Positions 39,001-45,961 of a DNA stretch of 64,000 nt are shown in pieces. A program made the position numbers and the translations under genes. The notes under the pieces are model-generated. The model had not been told where the DNA came from, did not search any database, and worked only from the letters and a program-made list of their open reading frames with translations. This stretch comes from Bemisia tabaci (lineage: Eukaryota > Arthropoda > Insecta > Hemiptera > Aleyrodidae). How positions within the stretch are numbered: position 1 is the stretch's first letter; every line of letters begins with the position of its first letter. The stretch is from the NCBI RefSeq assembly GCF_918797505.1, contig NC_092800.1:35082263-35146262 (forward strand). Reading direction: 5' to 3'.

Positions 39001-40302
39001 TTTTGTACGAGTATTATTTTAATGATTTTTTTCATGAATTTTATTATTTTTTTTTTGCATACGTAACCTTCAATGTTGGTGCGGAAAATTGCGGAAAGTT
39101 TGGATAGAAAACTCACAGCAGTCTTCAAAATAGTATACTTTTTCCAACTTGGGACGCAAGCTCGACAAAAATTTTGGAATTACCGGTTGCTCGGAGCGAA
39201 GGTCCACACAAAATTTTTTTATTCATAACTTTTCAGCAGTAATTTTTTGGCTTGCAACAGTTGTTCTCTAGATCTCTTTAAATTGATCGAAACATCATAT
39301 CTCCGATTAGGACGTTGCAAGTCTCCAATCATGCTTCTCCTTATTCTTATTTGTCTCCTTTTTTTTCTTCTCCTCCTTCTTTTTCCTTCTTTTTTTTTGA
39401 AGAAAACCGGTGAACATTTTTTCTATAAATTTCCTGTAAATTTTCTATACTCATTTAAATATATTAACAGAAAATTTCAAAGGAATATTTTAATTACTTC
39501 CTTTTTAATAAATGAAACACGATTAGGAATAGTAAAACGTTGCAATGGAGACACGTAGACGTAGACTTTAGCCATCGATATGCCAAAATTCAAATTAACT
39601 CTCTTGTTTGAGTCGAGAATAATGCCCATGTCCCTCCTTCAACTTTGGGAGGCCAGGAGTTGGATGCAACTATTCGTGGTCTGTGGATGTGCGTGTTGCA
39701 TGTGCAAGACGTTGAAGGCGCTCTATCTTGGTTTGCGATACTGGTAACACGCGGGCGCGCGGGCCCGCATTTGTTGTCCATTTCATTGCGACCACACCGC
39801 CACACAGCTTGCTTTGTCTTGACAGCTTTACAGTAATTTCTACTGTAATTCTGAAGTCACCTGAAGTAACAACTTCAAATTGCAGTTTTCTGAGGGCAAA
39901 TTATTTTATGCTTTCATCCATCCGAAGACAGACTTTTGGCGTTATTTAGGCAGAATTGTCAACAATTTGAAAAGGATCTCCATGTAGAGTTCACGGCAAA
40001 TAAGTTTACGCACCTTCAGACTTTTTACCCACGTGGACTGCAAGCAAGAACGATTTTTAGAGCATGAATTATGTACCTCCAACTTTTAATAGACTGAGAG
40101 GCACACTGTCATGCAATTTCTATAGTTTAAAATGTTTTAAAAAATTTATAATCGTCATCAATAATTAATTTATTTTATGTTGCAGGCTGGTGAAATGGAG
40201 GTGAAGAATCCCTTGTTCAACGACGAGCCGATTACTGATCTCCCAAAACCCGAGGAGGCATCAATCAAAATAGACGAAACAAAACAGGCCCCCAACGAGT
40301 AG
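7641..40302 (+). CDS. NPDC1: NPDC1/CAB-1 family single-pass membrane protein, 3' part (7 exons, joined)
   Basis: Joined exons 7641-7907, 11559-11777, 12501-12671, 18849-18915, 35212-35373, 38893-38992 and 40186-40302 total 1103 nt: 2 nt finishing a split codon, then 367 codons including TAG. All six intron phases (1,1,1,2,2,0) agree, with GT/AG borders throughout. The product is a lumenal/extracellular segment (residues 1-218), a membrane helix (about 219-240) and a cytoplasmic tail (241-366). Recognition rests on tail motifs shared with vertebrate NPDC1: RRLAHSAQMYHYQHQKQQ (272-289), DYTVYECPGLA (317-327) and GEMEVKNPLF (330-339). NPDC1 is a neural membrane protein reported to affect proliferation through cell-cycle factors; the nematode homologue CAB-1 binds AEX-3, linking the family to synaptic vesicle release. 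The signal peptide and Cys-rich N-terminus are not in the window. Family assignment is firm; function in this animal is inferred. Confidence 0.9.
7944..8205. repeat. Tandem duplication, GGAACTTTTGAAATTCCC units
   Basis: A roughly 115-bp unit containing TTTTGAAATTCCCAAAATGTTCCGGATC and TTTTCCGGAACTTTCTCG is repeated twice, with partial copies outside. It lies just after the NPDC1 exon A donor. Confidence 0.8.
8491..8852. repeat. TTAGGCCGCTCAAGTATTACG element, copy 1
   Basis: Ends TTAGGCCGCTCAAGTATTACG and the inverse of CGAAATACTTGAACAGCCCCTAA. Its interior is GGGGGAGGGGGTT- and GCGTTAC-rich. Confidence 0.75.
8853..11227. other. Intron A-B interior, nothing recognised
   Basis: AT-rich sequence with short open frames that match nothing I know. 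Only small palindromic spots are present, such as the GAGTCGATGAC region near 10230. Confidence 0.6.
11228..11404. repeat. GAAGTTGATTTAACATTC palindromic MITE, copy 1
   Basis: Inverted ends GAAGTTGATTTAACATTCTGG and CCAGAATGTTAAATCAACTTC, with CATAAAATGCTG-type blocks inverted inside. Confidence 0.85.
11559..11777 (+). CDS. NPDC1: NPDC1 exon B
   Basis: The acceptor ttgttgtacag precedes 11559 and the strong donor gtaagt follows 11777. CT at the exon start completes GCT (Ala 89) with the last G of exon A. The exon codes residues 90-161, a Ser/Asn/Gln-rich, probably disordered lumenal linker with an aromatic-acidic patch (HTFEDSPYSEGNKY, 133-146). No family motif is recognisable here, so the call rests on splice sites, phase and position. 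A foldback MITE ends about 155 bases upstream. Confidence 0.78.
12025..12060. repeat. A homopolymer, 36 bases
   Basis: Follows AACCAACTAACTAATGAG, whose AACTAACT motif recurs at 12341-12352 beyond the adjacent MITE. Confidence 0.95.
12086..12339. repeat. GTAACAAGGTGGAGAAATGG palindromic MITE in intron B-C
   Basis: Arms of about 100 bp: GTAACAAGGTGAAGAAATGGTGCTGGG and its inverse ending CACCTTGTTAC, both containing GGAAATCAAAGCCAAGAAG. It occupies a third of the 723-bp intron. Confidence 0.85.
12501..12671 (+). CDS. NPDC1: NPDC1 exon C (acidic stretch and juxtamembrane region)
   Basis: The acceptor ttttttgctcag precedes 12501; A from exon B plus GT gives Ser 162. The donor gtaagt starts at 12672. 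Residues 163-218 start with an acidic cluster (KSSDDEDDEENEG), then a Pro/Ser segment and an aromatic juxtamembrane part (RFYQFERVIKTPLF, then ENWDSNDMYYM) leading into the membrane helix of exon D. The exon itself begins with GTAAAT, so the acceptor also recreates a weak donor (see findings). Confidence 0.82.
12807..13083. repeat. Minisatellite element, TTCGGTTCGTCAAACTGAA units
   Basis: It starts CACGGAAAACAAAAG and ends TTTTTTTTTCAGTG, with TA on both sides. The interior has about five degenerate units of roughly 20 bp around TTCGGT.CGTCAAAC.GAA. Confidence 0.72.
13083..13399. repeat. TTAGGCCGCTCAAGTATTACG element, copy 2 (internal part)
   Basis: It matches 8512-8835 (TAACGCACTTGGGGGAGG, GAAAAAAACGTGCAAAA, TTCTTGATTTTTT). 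Its left side is split by the minisatellite element at 12807-13083 and its right side by the CACTGG MITE at 13400. Confidence 0.72.
13400..13626. repeat. CACTGG palindromic MITE, complete copy
   Basis: The ends are CATTGGAAAAAAACACATTGG and its inverse CCAGTG. The arms carry GAGTCCAGACTCTT and GATTCAATCAGATTT in inverted order. It is flanked by TA on both sides. Open frames in it, on both strands, are by-products of the palindrome. Confidence 0.85.
13946..14370. repeat. GGAGATGTTGCATG palindromic MITE, internally deleted copy
   Basis: The left arm is nearly intact, with the centre TGACAGGGCTGCCACTTTATT. The right arm breaks after GTGGCACCA and resumes at CACACGCAACATCTCC, losing part of the arm. 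Confidence 0.8.
14678..14867. repeat. GGAGATGTTGCATG palindromic MITE, right half only
   Basis: It starts at GATGTAGAGGTGGACTCTCAG and ends CACACATGCAACATCTCCATT. There is no left arm. Confidence 0.8.
15210..15540. repeat. Diverged tandem duplication of about 165 bp
   Basis: The halves share AATTCAATT/TAATTTAAATT, CCAATATCCG-like and AGTCCATCCGG blocks, each ending near TAATTAAATTT. Confidence 0.5.
15948..16112. repeat. CAGTGGCGTGGCG hAT-like MITE, copy 1
   Basis: 165 bp with inverted ends CAGTGGCGTGGCGTG and CACGCCACGCCACTG and a palindromic core GGTGTTCGCTGCGAACACC. It is flanked on both sides by a GCTTGGAT.CTAATG.AAGCAC sequence, far longer than an 8-bp duplication. Confidence 0.87.
16265..16654. 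repeat. Minisatellite element, GGTAAAATTACC units, copy 1
   Basis: CACTGAAAAAAGGGTG at the left, TTTTTTTTCAGTG at the right, TG on both sides. The interior is full of short self-complementary GGTAAAATTACC and GGTAATTTTAC motifs, in both orientations. Confidence 0.8.
17022..17632. repeat. Possible foldback with AAAGACATAAAGACGGAG ends
   Basis: CAAAGACATAAAGACGGAGTGC at 17032 is inverted at about 17605-17625, with TTTTTGC/GTGAAGC blocks also inverted. The interior is unremarkable. Confidence 0.5.
17633..18848. other. Intron C-D, distal part, nothing recognised
   Basis: AT-rich with no MITE of the listed families, up to the exon D acceptor. Confidence 0.6.
18849..18915 (+). CDS. NPDC1: NPDC1 exon D (transmembrane helix)
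   Basis: This 67-nt exon lies between acceptor tatgttttcacag and donor gtaaat. TG at its start completes GTG (Val 219) and AG at its end is completed to AGA (Arg 241) by exon E. It codes about 22 uncharged residues (VMIAGCSAAAVLGLSILGFG, then WY) followed by Arg, as expected for a single-pass helix with a positive cytoplasmic flank. Nearly the whole exon is the helix. It is too short to stand out as an open frame and was found by joining phases. Confidence 0.88.
19269..19450. repeat. TTCCACTCACTCCAAA palindromic MITE
   Basis: TCCACTCACTCCAAAAAACACC at the left and its near-inverse GGTGTTCTTTGGAGTAAGTGGA at the right, with GATCTTGATTTTTGAAATTTC inverted. Confidence 0.8.
20055..20310. repeat. 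CTGCCGTGC MITE, complete copy
   Basis: The inverted ends are CTGCCGTGCTAtGGAAGAACGC and its complement ending TTAGCACGGCAG. The interior has two inverted GGAAATTTGGCAAC-like blocks. The flanks are AGTA on both sides. Confidence 0.88.
21555..21945. repeat. TTGGACTACATTTTGCAAT-related repeats
   Basis: GGACCGCATTTTGCAATAAGGAATCAC at about 21560 and GGACTACATTTTGCAATGAGGAACCAC at about 21880 are direct diverged copies with 300 bases between them. They generate open frames that are not genes. Confidence 0.6.
22196..22475. repeat. CGGGCTGATTGTTGAAA palindromic MITE
   Basis: ACGGGCTGATTGTTGAAATTG at the left, its near-inverse CAGTTTCAACAATCAGCCCG at the right, and ATAGACAAAG-type blocks inverted. 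Confidence 0.8.
22611..23545. repeat. CCCTGGTAAAAAT element, complete copy
   Basis: Inverted ends CCCTGGTAAAAATGGC and GCCAATTTTTACCAGGG, with TA on both sides. The interior is rich in inverted TATAGCCGGCTATA blocks and includes a strong palindrome at about 23004-23080 (GGCGCCTACAAACCTAACAG and its inverse). Confidence 0.85.
23777..23795. repeat. G homopolymer, 19 bases
   Basis: Uninterrupted run. A C-run of similar kind lies at about 31729-31741. Confidence 0.95.
24395..24606. repeat. GGTAAAATTACC minisatellite element, left part, copy 2
   Basis: AAAGGGTGAAATTACCAAGAATTCAGGGTTC onward matches 16275-16450 almost base for base, then stops at about 24606 in unrelated sequence. Confidence 0.78.
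24906..25191. repeat. GGAGGACAAGGC palindromic MITE
   Basis: GGCTTGGAGGACAAGGCGCACAAG at the left and its near-inverse TGTGCCTTGTCCTCCATGCC at the right. The interior includes a 23-base T-run at 25079-25101. Confidence 0.72.
26008..26260. repeat. CTGCCGTGC MITE, complete copy
   Basis: CTGCCGTGCCAAGGGAAAACGC starts the left end and CTTAGCACGGCAG the right. It is flanked by TATA on both sides. Confidence 0.88.
26385..26490. repeat. GTGGATCGAGTCAAT-type repeat, internally deleted copy
   Basis: GACGCACAGTGGATCGAGGC at the left and TCCGACCTCTCCCATTGACTCGATCCACTTCG at the right, with almost no interior. Confidence 0.65.
26579..26805. repeat. CACTGG palindromic MITE, complete copy
   Basis: It has CACTGG/CCAGTG ends and the same inverted arms as the copy at 13.4 kb, with CG on both sides as a 2-bp target duplication. 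It lies in the long NPDC1 intron. Confidence 0.88.
27988..28172. repeat. GAAGTTGATTTAACATTC palindromic MITE, copy 2 (diverged)
   Basis: GTGAGTTAACATTCCGGATG at the left and ACATCCACAATGATAAATCAG at the right; GTGTGCGAGAACTCACAAA is inverted within the arms. Confidence 0.75.
28285..28746. repeat. Foldback repeat with CTTTATACCCAGAGTTAAG arms
   Basis: TAGAGTCCCTTTATACCCAG and GGCCGAAACGAGTGCACC on the left are inverted at 28611-28746. An open frame on each strand reads the same peptide (RVPLYPELRQL) because of the palindrome; it is not a gene. Confidence 0.75.
29050..29275. repeat. CTGCCGTGC MITE, degenerate fragment
   Basis: CTGAGGAGGAACGCCCTATGAAC followed by family-like body (CGAGCGTTGCC, CTCGATAAAATG, AAATTTTCAGACACT). 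The right end is replaced by the polypyrimidine tract. Confidence 0.55.
29290..30048 (+). repeat. Long polypyrimidine tract (TTC/TCC microsatellite)
   Basis: About 760 bases almost entirely C and T on this strand, dominated by TTCTTC and TCCTCC. It creates open frames of up to 252 codons in several frames on both strands (Leu/Ser/Phe or Glu/Lys only), none of them genes. It lies in NPDC1 intron D-E. Confidence 0.92.
30049..31720. other. Intron D-E interior, nothing recognised
   Basis: It appears single-copy within this window, AT-rich and without long open frames. Confidence 0.55.
32001..32300. repeat. CGCCTTCTGTTGCGTCTGC palindromic MITE
   Basis: ATTCGCCTTCTGTTGCGTCTGC at the left, near-inverse GCAGACGCTGTAGAAGGCGGAT at the right. 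Both arms hold AACATATTC/GAATATGTT and CTCTCTGAAGGCGTTT blocks. Confidence 0.8.
32773..32930. repeat. TTGGACTACATTTTGCAAT MITE, copy
   Basis: TTTGGACTACATTTTGCAAT at the left and TAGATCCTAATTGCAAAAT at the right as imperfect inverted ends. Confidence 0.75.
32978..33100. repeat. Small palindrome GTTGTTTTC..GGGAACAGGTC
   Basis: GTTGTTTTCTTAAGGGAACAGG and its near-inverse GTTCCCTTTTGAAAACAAC bracket about 60 bases. Confidence 0.65.
33729..33981. repeat. CTGCCGTGC MITE, complete copy
   Basis: Left end CTCTCGTGCTAAGGAAGAAC, right end CTTAGCACGGCAG. It is flanked by AATA on both sides. Confidence 0.87.
34635..34820. repeat. CACTGAAAAAA palindromic MITE
   Basis: CACTGAAAAAAAAAACTCC at the left and its near-inverse ACTTTTTTTCGGTG at the right. 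CTCAGAGGCCGAAAGTTCCG in the left arm is inverted in the right arm. Confidence 0.78.
34880..35118. repeat. GTGGATCGAGTCAAT-type repeat, uninterrupted copy
   Basis: Inverted ends GCACAGTCGATCGAGTCAAT and ATTGACTCGATCCACTGTGC. The interior has AACTGAGAATTTTGGTGTTTATTT and GGAGCCACTTTTGGAACCTC. It ends 94 bases upstream of NPDC1 exon E. Confidence 0.78.
35212..35373 (+). CDS. NPDC1: NPDC1 exon E (proximal cytoplasmic tail)
   Basis: The acceptor tggtgttccag precedes 35212 and donor gtaagt begins at 35374. It codes residues 242-294: a basic juxtamembrane run (LQKRVKAAADVDYPAYG) followed by the family's best conserved block, RRLAHSAQMYHYQHQKQQII (272-291). The exon ends AA, completed by T of exon F to Asn 295. 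The upstream intron is the gene's longest, 16.3 kb, and is crowded with MITEs. Confidence 0.93.
35570..36815. mobile_element. 1.25-kb long palindrome in the NPDC1 intron E-F
   Basis: Arms of about 560 bp (35570-36134 and 36257-36815) are inverted copies: ATCGCGATGCAGTCGGGC and its inverse mark the outer ends, AACCAATTTTGACAAACAAA and its inverse the inner ends. The loop is about 120 bp. Bases 35475-35570, just outside the left arm, are a diverged direct copy of 35969-36060 inside it. No target duplication was recognised. Confidence 0.8.
37595..37692. repeat. GACGTAAGGGCGTACCTCAA palindromic MITE
   Basis: GACGTAAGGGCGTACCTCAA and its exact inverse TTGAGGTACGCCCTTACGTC are the ends of a 98-bp element. 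A related piece lies at 33450-33563 (CACGTAAGG... CGCCCTTACGTC). Confidence 0.82.
38450..38836. mobile_element. GATCGA-rich minisatellite-bearing element with 9-bp target duplication
   Basis: Ends GGAGGGTATGGATTCGATCG and its near-inverse CGATCGAATCCGTACCCTCC. The flanks are TGAACAATG on both sides (38441-38449 and 38837-38845). The interior is a degenerate array of motifs like GTCGATCGATTCACG, on both strands. Confidence 0.85.
38893..38992 (+). CDS. NPDC1: NPDC1 exon F (VYECPGLA tail motif)
   Basis: The acceptor ttatcttttcag precedes 38893. The donor is taken as gtcagt at 38993, which keeps phase 0 and gives the same motif spacing as vertebrate NPDC1. Residues 296-328 read GRSCNEARRGSVSEAESDEEG and then DYTVYECPGLAV; the acidic run followed by a Tyr-containing VYECPGLA block is diagnostic of the family. 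A 387-bp GATCGA-rich repeat ends 56 bases upstream of the exon. A different, longer open frame over these bases is a shadow. Confidence 0.92.
40186..40302 (+). CDS. NPDC1: NPDC1 exon G (C-terminal exon, stop TAG)
   Basis: The acceptor tattttatgttgcag precedes 40186. The exon codes residues 329-366, starting AGEMEVKNPLFNDEP, the conserved end of the NPDC1 tail, then a Lys/Glu/Pro-rich extreme C-terminus and TAG at 40300-40302. The Asn-Pro-Leu-Phe element looks like an NPxF-type adaptor or PTB-binding motif; that function is inference. Confidence 0.93.
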   Translation, partial: AGEMEVKNPLFNDEPITDLPKPEEASIKIDETKQAPNE

Positions 40303-43300
40303 ATCCATCTCTAAAGATTGTCAATATTACCTTGAATGCATAACATCTCTTATTCAAACACGTTAGATCTTGTAGAATTATTAACATGCAGCCACTATTC
40401 TATCTACACGTCTCATGCATGAAAATTTCAATAGGTATTGGTATTTTGAATTCTTACTCACCGGTCAATATTCCGTTCACCTGGACCAACTGGAATCAGA
40501 TCAGCATAATTTTTTTATTACAATGTAATCGAATTTACCTTTTGTAATATCAGCCCCAAATGTTTTGCACCCTGTTTGTGGGTATGGGATATAAATCATC
40601 CCATTAGAAGTACCTAAGGAAATGGGGTACATAATTTTATGAGATGGATATCAAATTATTAGGGGAGGAATTCTGAAAACAAAAAGTATGGCTTAGTTGA
40701 ATTGAAAGTTTACCTACCTCACATTGGATTTATTATTGAAGAAAAGTTAATTGAAGATGCTCAAGGGAAATGCAAAAACATCCGATGCCCAACAATGCTT
40801 CAGAATTGCAGTGGTTTAATTGTCTCGCCCCACGGCACGGATTAATGAGATTGATCTCCTAAGTAAACATCTAATTATATTTGGGGGACTTTAGATAAAA
40901 TTATCCTACATTTCTAACGTCTCAAACCAATTTTCTCTGTAAAATTATTACCATGAAATCGCCCAGGCAAATTTAAAACTTAATTATCAGATGTTTTCAT
41001 ACGAGCTGATTCAATTGTGGATGGAACTAACTTTCCATGGGAAATGGGTGTGAAGAACTTTTGCCCAATAGATTGTAACAATGTTATATGTCTCCAAAAC
41101 CTTTCCTACGTATTTCTAATAAAAAAAAAAAAAACCTAATTATGTATTATTAAAAAGATACCCACTCCTCCAGCATAATTGCATACCAACATTACCAACA
41201 AAATGATGAAGGTGTTTCAGACAATTATGTAGCCTCTCCAAGTTTAATAAACCTGTTAAAAGTCAATTAAAAAACATAAAATTATTGGATCTCTTTCAAT
41301 ATATTTAAAATACGATTTAATTTAATCATATACCTACCTACCTGCTTATTCTTCCAAAACTTTTGTTCTAAATATGGTCTCATTATCATTTAAGGTACTA
41401 ACTTATCTTATAGAATTATTAATGATGTTTAAATAATTGAAGGAAAGGATAAAGATGTTTTTCTTGAAAAATCTAACATACCTAATTAAAGTAATTGCTA
41501 ACCGAATGATAAATTATATTCAGTTGCCAGAATAAAAACAACTTCCCTCTTAATTCTGCTAATTCATTTGTTGCACTAGGTATATTACTTCCACTATCCC
41601 CTTCACTCATTCTCATTATAGATCATGAATATTCACTGATGTCAAAAGATTAATACTCAAACTGTATGCAGATTGCGGGTCAGAATACTTTGTTCTTTGT
41701 AAAAAGTTCTACACTAATTGCAAGGGAATGGACTTCACAGGCACTTGTTCTTATCGAAGACATCAAATTTTACATCTCATTTTTAATTTGTTTAATTTCA
41801 CCAAGTGTGAAATGTTTAAGGAGAGAGCTGTGAAAGTGGGTAAATGTTATTTCTTAGTAGGTAAGTACTTATCTATTTTTAATAGGACATCATAAAATGG
41901 TAGAGATACATCTGTGAAGGGAGCTATTTGAGAACGTGCATTATAAGCACTACAATGTCCACTTTAGTTCCTCCTCTTTCAAATGATGTCTCGTTCCCTA
42001 ATTGAATGCAATGATTTCATTTCACAACAATGCAACTACTGAGAATGACTCCTCACTGAATTGACCAATTCTTACGTAGAGTGATTTTCATAATTTTGTA
42101 ATATTAGAATAATGGTGAAAGAATTTTTAACAACTAATGTGATTTTTATTTCATTCCAATACTAACTTTAAAGTCCCTCTCCATCTTTTCCTTCCTTGAC
42201 TTTCTACGTTCCCTACAATTGGCGGCAGGTTCTACAAGTAGTAAGTAAGTTTATTTTGGTGAAAGCCGTCCAATTACTATACTTTTTTTTACTTACAAGA
42301 CCTTCATACTTTCCATAGAAAGTTAATGATTGAAAGGAGCAAAGCTTTAATTGACACATTATTTTTGGTGTATTCTAATATTATAGATTAAGAGGGAAAA
42401 ATGTCTTGAGATGGCCGTAAGATCCTTCTAAAATACAACCTCATACCAATTATCATTCAGCAACCTACAATGGAGTTGAAACTTTTTACTCAAAAACTTT
42501 CCCTTTTCTGTGTTGTCTTTCATAGAAACTAAAGAATACCTATAAAGTCGAAGATTAAAGAACAGATTTTTCCCAAAACTTCGAAGAAAAAAAGGAAACA
42601 CCAAAACACAAATGTAGGTTTTAAGTAAGTGTCTAAAGACAGTAAATTGCAGTTAATTTTATTGTTAGATAAATATTTCTTTCTAAAAATTCAAAATGTT
42701 TTTAAAATTTTCAATTCATCAGGTTTTCAGCCATAAATGTTATAGATTACTGTTATAAGTTATGAAATTTTAGTATTGTATATGGTCTCTCCAGAGTCAT
42801 TCCTCCTGAATTCGTGGAAAAAAACAAGGCATTCCTTGAAGAAGATGTTCCGATGCACCATGTCTCCAAGAATAATTGCCCTGTCTTGAAAATCAGAAAC
42901 TCTCTCTAGTTATTACCCGTCTTTTTTTATCGGTGCTAACTAAATTTTATTCTTTTATTCTACCAAGTATTCTCAATTGTGTTTATAAATAAAATAAACC
43001 AACTATATATGATAAAGTTATCACTGTTTCCATAGTTTAACTTGCTGTTCGTGAAAAGGAGTACCTATCTATTTTAAGAAAATTATTGGTTGTTGTATCG
43101 GTAGAGTTGTAAATTAAGAGTCTCCAAAATTTAGGTTTATTATTTATTTATTGATATATTCATGACCTGTTAAGATACATAACTAATGAATAATCTAAAA
43201 ATGATCACTCATAAATTTAATTATTCAAATTTTAATCAATAAAAATATTTTAAAAAAAGAGAAAAAAATTCCCCTTGGAATCTGAAGTTTCAACTAAGTA

Positions 43301-45050
43301 AAAGCTCCTCCTTGAAGAGTCTTGAATAATAAATTTTAACAGGATCATTCATGGCTGGGTTTCACTGATTGTTTCTTAACATGGTGATTCGTTATTTCTG
43401 TAAAAATAATATTTTTTTGAAAGGTTCAACTTTCACTTTTCAATTTTTGTATCATCCCAAGGAAGTATCCTGACCATTCTCTCAAATTTATCGTGTCTTT
43501 TGGATGATGTTGTAGAATCTAATAATTTCAAAATAATAACACGTTTTTTTGTTTCTGCTTCAAGTTCTTGACTTGAACGCAAGAAGCAATCAATTTTGTG
43601 AAAATTTAATTGTAAACGTACCTAATTTTTTTTGAGAGTGATCTGGTTCCTTTGTTTTTTGATACATGTGTTGAAACCCATCCAGATCCTTATCTCCCTT
43701 TCAAAAGATACGTAGAAAATACATTCCTTTCAAAATCGAAGTATAATTTACTCAAGTGACTTGAACATTCTGGGGTTCTTGTTCATTTTTGTTACATAAA
43801 TATTCTAGTCATATACATTATACTGCATAAGGTATGTATATCACCTACATACTTGGTATCTCCCTAATTTGCTTACGATTTGGTCATGTAATTTTCCGTG
43901 ATGAAGAGGTGATAATGTTTGCAAAATTTCTTCTTCTCATCATTAATTTTATTTTATTTTATTTTTTTATCACTCTTTTTAGTTGAAATAAAACTTTGAT
44001 GGAACTTCCTTTCAGAACTTGGTTCTTATTTTATTTTGGTTGCAAAAGTCATATTTCCTCAATGAACAAAGGAAAAAAGAAATAAAGAGTAAAAATGAAG
44101 AACAAGAAGGATGTTAAGTGTAAGTGAGGTCAAGTGAGCTATTAAAAAGATGCTTGAAAGAGCAAAAAATTATTGTCAAAAATACTTGCACTGAAAACAC
44201 TGAATAACGTAGCTAAAGCACAAGTCCATTCCCACTTGCATTACATCACTTCTTGAGAGCCAAAGGTGAAACATGTGCATCTCCACCACTAAAGTTTAAA
44301 ACTGTCCAATCATGTTTAATTTTTTTCTCAAAAGGATGATCTTTCTTTTTCTGGATCATTTCTTTTATCTCTATCAAATTTTCAGGGAACTATTTCGGAA
44401 AACTACAATCTTAAAACAAAAAAGCCACAAAACTTTTTTTTTAAAAAAAAAAAAAAAACTACCATATGCACTTAACTTTATTTTTAAAACATGATATTCA
44501 AGCAACTAAGCAAGACTTGCAACATTGCAATCAGAGATACACATTTTTTACTAAAGCCAATGATATATCACATCGAATATGAATAGATCAATCATAATTG
44601 AAAACATTGTTTTTAGGTATGAAGGTGCACCTATAAGTACATTGCAACATTTCAAAATGGTCAGTAAATTGAGAGAACTTTTTTAAGGAAAACACAAATT
44701 ATTTTCTTCATATTACTCAAAAACTTAATTCAAATGGCCAATAGATTTTTCATCAATCTATACATGCAAAATTGAACAGGCCGTGAAAATCTTGAACGTC
44801 CTAGTAGAGCCCTATGCAAAAATTCAATCCATTCCTTCTTTTATTTAATAGGACAATTATTACCAAACCAGCAAACATTTAGAGACAATTTCTACGCAGA
44901 AAAATGTATATATCTGAGAGAGATTGCTACATAAATTATCTAAGATCATAATCACAATTTTATTCATTCGCAAAAATAGAGAAGAGATATGGCTTTTAGA
45001 GTTTTTAGAATACATACCAAACTTTTAAGCGAGGTGGTTTTGCGCGCAAG
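40303..45050 (+). other. Candidate long 3' UTR / 3' flank of NPDC1, repeat-free
   Basis: There is no convincing coding region. The stretch is strongly AT-rich and, unlike nearly every other 4-5 kb here, contains none of the MITE families listed below. AATAAA hexamers occur at 41118, 41246, 42988, 42993 and 43987; the last is followed by a T/G-rich stretch. A Pumilio-type TGTATATA lies at 44905-44912. Any of these could end the transcript. That the UTR extends this far is inference. Confidence 0.4.
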
Positions 45051-45099
45051 TATTTCAAGTCCGCAAAATTGAATTTGCCGCCATGAATATTACTTTCAA

Positions 45100-45961
45100 T
45101 ATTCACCGCTAGGTAGCAGACCATGATCAAAATATGAGCTTTCAAGCGCGCCAGCTGCGATATCGTTGAACCAATCAGGTTGCAGGAGTACCAAACGCTG
45201 GCTGCGGGTTGACGAATCGCATGGCAGTCTTCTCAGAGATTCCCTCGCTCGCTTGTTCCTCGCGCGTCTCTTATCTCTTCTCGTGCTTGTGTTTTGTTTG
45301 GACATTGATTTGAGAGGTTAATTTATAATTATGTCATAAACAAACAGATATTTCTCGGAGAATGTATGACGAAAATCCACGCCCGGGAGAAGCAAAGGTC
45401 CCTGATAATTATAGTAATAGAAGCTGGTTTTCAGGTGAAAAGAAATAGGTTAGTCTAAAGATTTAGTGAGAGCAAGTTTTGAACCGCGAGCTTGTTGTGA
45501 TCGCGTCCGTTGCGTGCATTCGCTTATCAATCAATGTTTTTGTTCGAGTGCCCTGCTTCAAGTGAAATCTTCCGCGGGTTCAGTCTCAGTGGTACTTTGC
45601 CGTGAGATCGACGTGCAAAATTTCAGTGCAAAATTAGTGAGAGCAATTTTTGGACCACGAGCTCGTGATCTCGTCCGTTGCTCGAAGACTCGGTGCGCGT
45701 TTCGCTTATCAATCAATCAATGTTTTCGTTCGGATGCCCTGCCATAAGTGAAAACTTTCGCGGATTCAGTGATACTGTGCTGTGAAATCGACGTTCAAAA
45801 TTTGATGTGTTAAACAAATTGTTGTATACTGCTTCTTCAGTCTCAAGTCGACTGGGAGGCTTGTTTCGGTCTTCTAGTGCATCGTCGATAGTGTACAATT
45901 CAAGGAGTTATGTTCTGAAGGCGTTGATTCCTGGATTGGCAGTCACATCAGTTAAATTTTG
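45100..45961 (+). promoter_or_regulatory. Candidate promoter and non-coding first exon of a second gene
   Basis: The segment is repeat-poor and richer in CG dinucleotides than its surroundings. It contains a diverged tandem duplication (about 45455-45620 and 45624-45800) in which both copies share the motif CGCTTATCAATCAATG and end in TCAGT-type arthropod initiator matches. It finishes at a good donor, TTTTG|gtaagt, at 45961/45962. Stops occur in all frames before the donor, so the exon would be 5' UTR. The gene itself is not identified. Confidence 0.35.

Noticed and set aside
38784..39107. 107-codon frame crossing NPDC1 exon F
   Set aside because: It reads a different frame from the VYECPGLA motif and runs through the repeat and intron.
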